From the NCBI GenBank assembly GCA_900473205.1, contig UCLB01000027.1, positions 124,001 through 188,000 of the forward strand: 64,000 nucleotides of DNA. Direction: 5' to 3'. The position numbers and the translations under genes were made by a program. How positions within the stretch are numbered: position 1 is the first letter of the stretch; each line of letters opens with the position of its first letter. A model generated the notes under the pieces. It searched no databases. It saw nothing but the letters and a program-made list of their open reading frames with translations, and had not been told where the DNA came from. The DNA comes from Hyphomicrobiales bacterium (lineage in GTDB: Bacteria; Pseudomonadota; Alphaproteobacteria; Rhizobiales; Rhizobiaceae). Shown in pieces: positions 62,298-64,000 of this stretch.

Positions 62298-63460
62298 TGC
62301 GCCTGCTTCTCCATCAGCTCGCGCCCGATCAGCATCCGGCGAATTTCCGATGTCCCGGCACCGATCTCCATCAGCTTGGCATCACGGAACATACGGCTGA
62401 CGGGGGTCTCATTCATGAAGCCCGCACCGCCCATGGCCTGCACTGCCTGGTGCGCCACGATCATGGCTTGCTCCGAAGCATAGAGAACGCAGGCCGCCGC
62501 ATCCTGTCGGGTCACCTTGCCGCGGTCGCAGGCACGGGCGACCTCATACATATAGGCGCGGGCCGTGTTGAGCGCCGTATACATATCCGCAATTTTGCCC
62601 TGCATGAGCTGGAAGCTGCCGATGTTTTGGCCGAACTGCTTGCGGCTTTTGAGATAGGGCATGATCTCATCGAGGCAAGCTGCCATGATGCCGGTACCGA
62701 TGCCGGAGAGAACGACACGCTCGTAGTCCAGACCGGACATCAGCACCCGCACGCCTCGGCCTTCTTCGCCAAGGACATTTTCCATCGGCACTTCGACATC
62801 CTCGAAGATCAGTTCCGCCGTGTTGGAGCCGCGCATGCCCAGCTTGTCGAAATGCGGGCCGGTGGAAAAGCCTTTCATGGATTTCTCCACGATGAAGGCG
62901 GTGATGCCCCTGCTGCCAGCTTCCGGGTCCGTCTTGGCGTAAACCACCAGCGTATTGGCGTCCGGCCCGTTGGTGATCCAGTATTTCGTGCCGTTCAGCC
63001 GATAGTGGTCGTTGCGCCTCTCGGCTCGCAACTTCATCGAAACCACGTCTGAACCCGCAGCGGCCTCCGACATCGCTAGAGCGCCGACATGCTCACCCGA
63101 AACCAACTTCGGCAGATATTTGTTTTTTTGCTCGTCGCTGCCGTTGAGCTTGATCTGGTTGACGCAGAGGTTGGAATGCGCGCCGTAGCTGAGGCTGACG
63201 GAGGCGGATGCGCGGGCGATCTCTTCCACGGCAACCGTATGCGCCAGATATCCCATATCCGCACCGCCATAGATATCGGGAACAGTGATGCCCAGAAGCC
63301 CTAGGCTTCCCATCTCACGCCAAAGCTCTGCCGGGAATTCGTTTGCCTTGTCGATCTGGGCTGCGAGCGGCTTTACCCGTTCCTGCGCAAAGCGATGAAC
63401 CATATCGCGCGATGCGTCGATGTCTTCGCCGAGATCAAAGCTCATGGCGTTGGTGAACAT
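62294..63460 (-). CDS. ivd: Isovaleryl-CoA dehydrogenase
   Basis: This FAD enzyme oxidises isovaleryl-CoA to 3-methylcrotonyl-CoA in leucine catabolism. The 388 residues have the acyl-CoA dehydrogenase signatures [13 protein letters not shown] and [22 protein letters not shown]. The Glu in [13 protein letters not shown], near residue 242, is the IVD-type catalytic base position, which separates it from other family members. It is first in a five-gene operon (ivd-mccB-mccA-hmgL-hydratase). Confidence 0.95.
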   Translation of the reverse strand: MFTNAMSFDLGEDIDASRDMVHRFAQERVKPLAAQIDKANEFPAELWREMGSLGLLGITVPDIYGGADMGYLAHTVAVEEIARASASVSLSYGAHSNLCVNQIKLNGSDEQKNKYLPKLVSGEHVGALAMSEAAAGSDVVSMKLRAERRNDHYRLNGTKYWITNGPDANTLVVYAKTDPEAGSRGITAFIVEKSMKGFSTGPHFDKLGMRGSNTAELIFEDVEVPMENVLGEEGRGVRVLMSGLDYERVVLSGIGTGIMAACLDEIMPYLKSRKQFGQNIGSFQLMQGKIADMYTALNTARAYMYEVARACDRGKVTRQDAAACVLYASEQAMIVAHQAVQAMGGAGFMNETPVSRMFRDAKLMEIGAGTSEIRRMLIGRELMEKQAQ

Positions 63461-64000
63461 GAAACGGCTCCTCCCATTTCAGGCAACGACCAACCACTCT
63501 CCCCAGTGGCGCGACCGTCACGGCATTTCAATCGCGGGCAGAAGTTCGCCGACGATTTGTCACCATGCTACGCCGGAATAATGTGAACTGCCAACCTCCG
63601 TGGCGGAGGAATTTGATGAGCGGGAGCAGTCGCGGTCAAAAAATCCACGCAGAATCACGCAATCGTCACTGGCTCAATCGATTATATCTGCATATGAGAA
63701 CTCGCCGAACATTATTCGGAGCTATGCAAATGCGATCTGCCATTCTTTCGCCTCATTTGCGTCATGATTGCGTCCTTTTTGCACGTCGATTCCTGCAATT
63801 TTGAAGACGAGATTAATTTTTCTTCATAAAAATACAGACATTCCTTGTCTTTTTGAGTGTGCGTTGCCGCAATTTTGTTGCGCTGCACCATAGCGTTTTT
63901 TGCTTGATAAGCTTTGATTTCTGTTCGGAAGCGTCTCTGCCGTCAGGGCAAACCGAGAACGCTATAAGAATAAATCAAATGTAGCTTCCACCTCAATACA
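63461..64000. other. Intergenic region upstream of ivd; no supported gene
   Basis: These 540 bases hold the promoter of the minus-strand leucine operon. A plus-strand frame at 63565-63804 has low coding character and no ribosome binding site. The right part (63795-63930) is AT-rich with T-runs and may be the promoter of a gene beyond the edge. No liuR-type regulator is seen in the window. Confidence 0.5.

Noticed and set aside
59594-62483. Long plus-strand frames opposite mccA and mccB
   Set aside because: Antisense artefacts of codon bias; the minus strand encodes conserved carboxylase domains.
63573-63720. Distant inverted repeat GAATAATGT / ACATTATTC
   Set aside because: Only about nine matching bases separated by over 120; likely chance in AT-rich sequence.
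63565-63804. 79-codon plus-strand frame upstream of ivd
   Set aside because: No ribosome binding site, arginine-rich random composition and no recognisable features.
1-64000. CRISPR arrays, insertion sequences, prophage or integrase at the tRNA
   Set aside because: No regularly spaced repeats, terminal inverted repeats with transposase, or integrase gene found; no duplicated tRNA 3' end was seen.

Overview
The window looks like part of an Agrobacterium/Rhizobium-group alphaproteobacterial replicon. The gene density and GC-rich codon use fit, as do the minCDE operon, a complete protocatechuate (pca) pathway with PcaQ and PcaR, and the choline-sulfate genes. The most telling feature is a tRNA-Arg(CCU) gene split in the anticodon loop by a group I intron, an arrangement first described in Agrobacterium tumefaciens. 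No insertion sequences, phage genes, rRNA or CRISPR arrays are visible. Products were assigned by reading motifs and from memory of families, not by database search.

Layout. 1-3162: the 5' part of a propionyl-CoA carboxylase beta gene and a polar amino acid (cystine-type) ABC operon, both on the minus strand. 3163-5418: an intergenic region with a full CtrA-type box, then minC-minD-minE and a terminator. 5426-7601: an Fsr-type MFS exporter and a divergent AraC regulator. 7612-11091: a LysR regulator divergent from choX and betC. 11189-11488: the intron-split tRNA. 11651-13691: an AraC regulator and an unknown protein with two apparent helix-turn-helix segments. 13661-20411 (minus): a seven-gene sugar operon with a DapA-family aldolase, a GntR regulator, a Tat-exported binding protein, two permeases, an ATPase and a PfkB kinase that resembles sulfofructose kinase YihV. 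20726-23413: a soluble FtsK-like translocase without membrane segments.

23476-32493: c-di-GMP enzymes, a GYSGD-type methyltransferase, an orphan ureidoglycine aminohydrolase, a secreted GH16 glucanase with RTX-like repeats, and a membrane protein broken by a -1 frameshift. 32799-40784: a branched-chain-type ABC operon, a hydratase-family enzyme, and two divergent citrate synthase paralogues. One paralogue carries an N-terminal DNA-binding helix-turn-helix, and the short gap between them holds repeated TTGATT half-sites. 40813-43415: a MetF-like reductase and a FabMG-like enzyme, divergent. 43648-47718: a tightly coupled three-gene unit of a membrane GGDEF-EAL protein and two GltI-type periplasmic binding proteins with no transporter. 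This is the best candidate here for an undescribed sensory system.

47815-55994: pcaIJF, pcaR, pcaQ and pcaDCHGB, which together carry protocatechuate to succinyl-CoA and acetyl-CoA. 56193-57055: a small protein, a PfpI/DJ-1 protein and a terminator. 57054-63460 (minus): the leucine/isovalerate operon, ivd to mccB, mccA, hmgL and methylglutaconyl-CoA hydratase, whose genes overlap or nearly abut. The last 540 bases contain no convincing gene.
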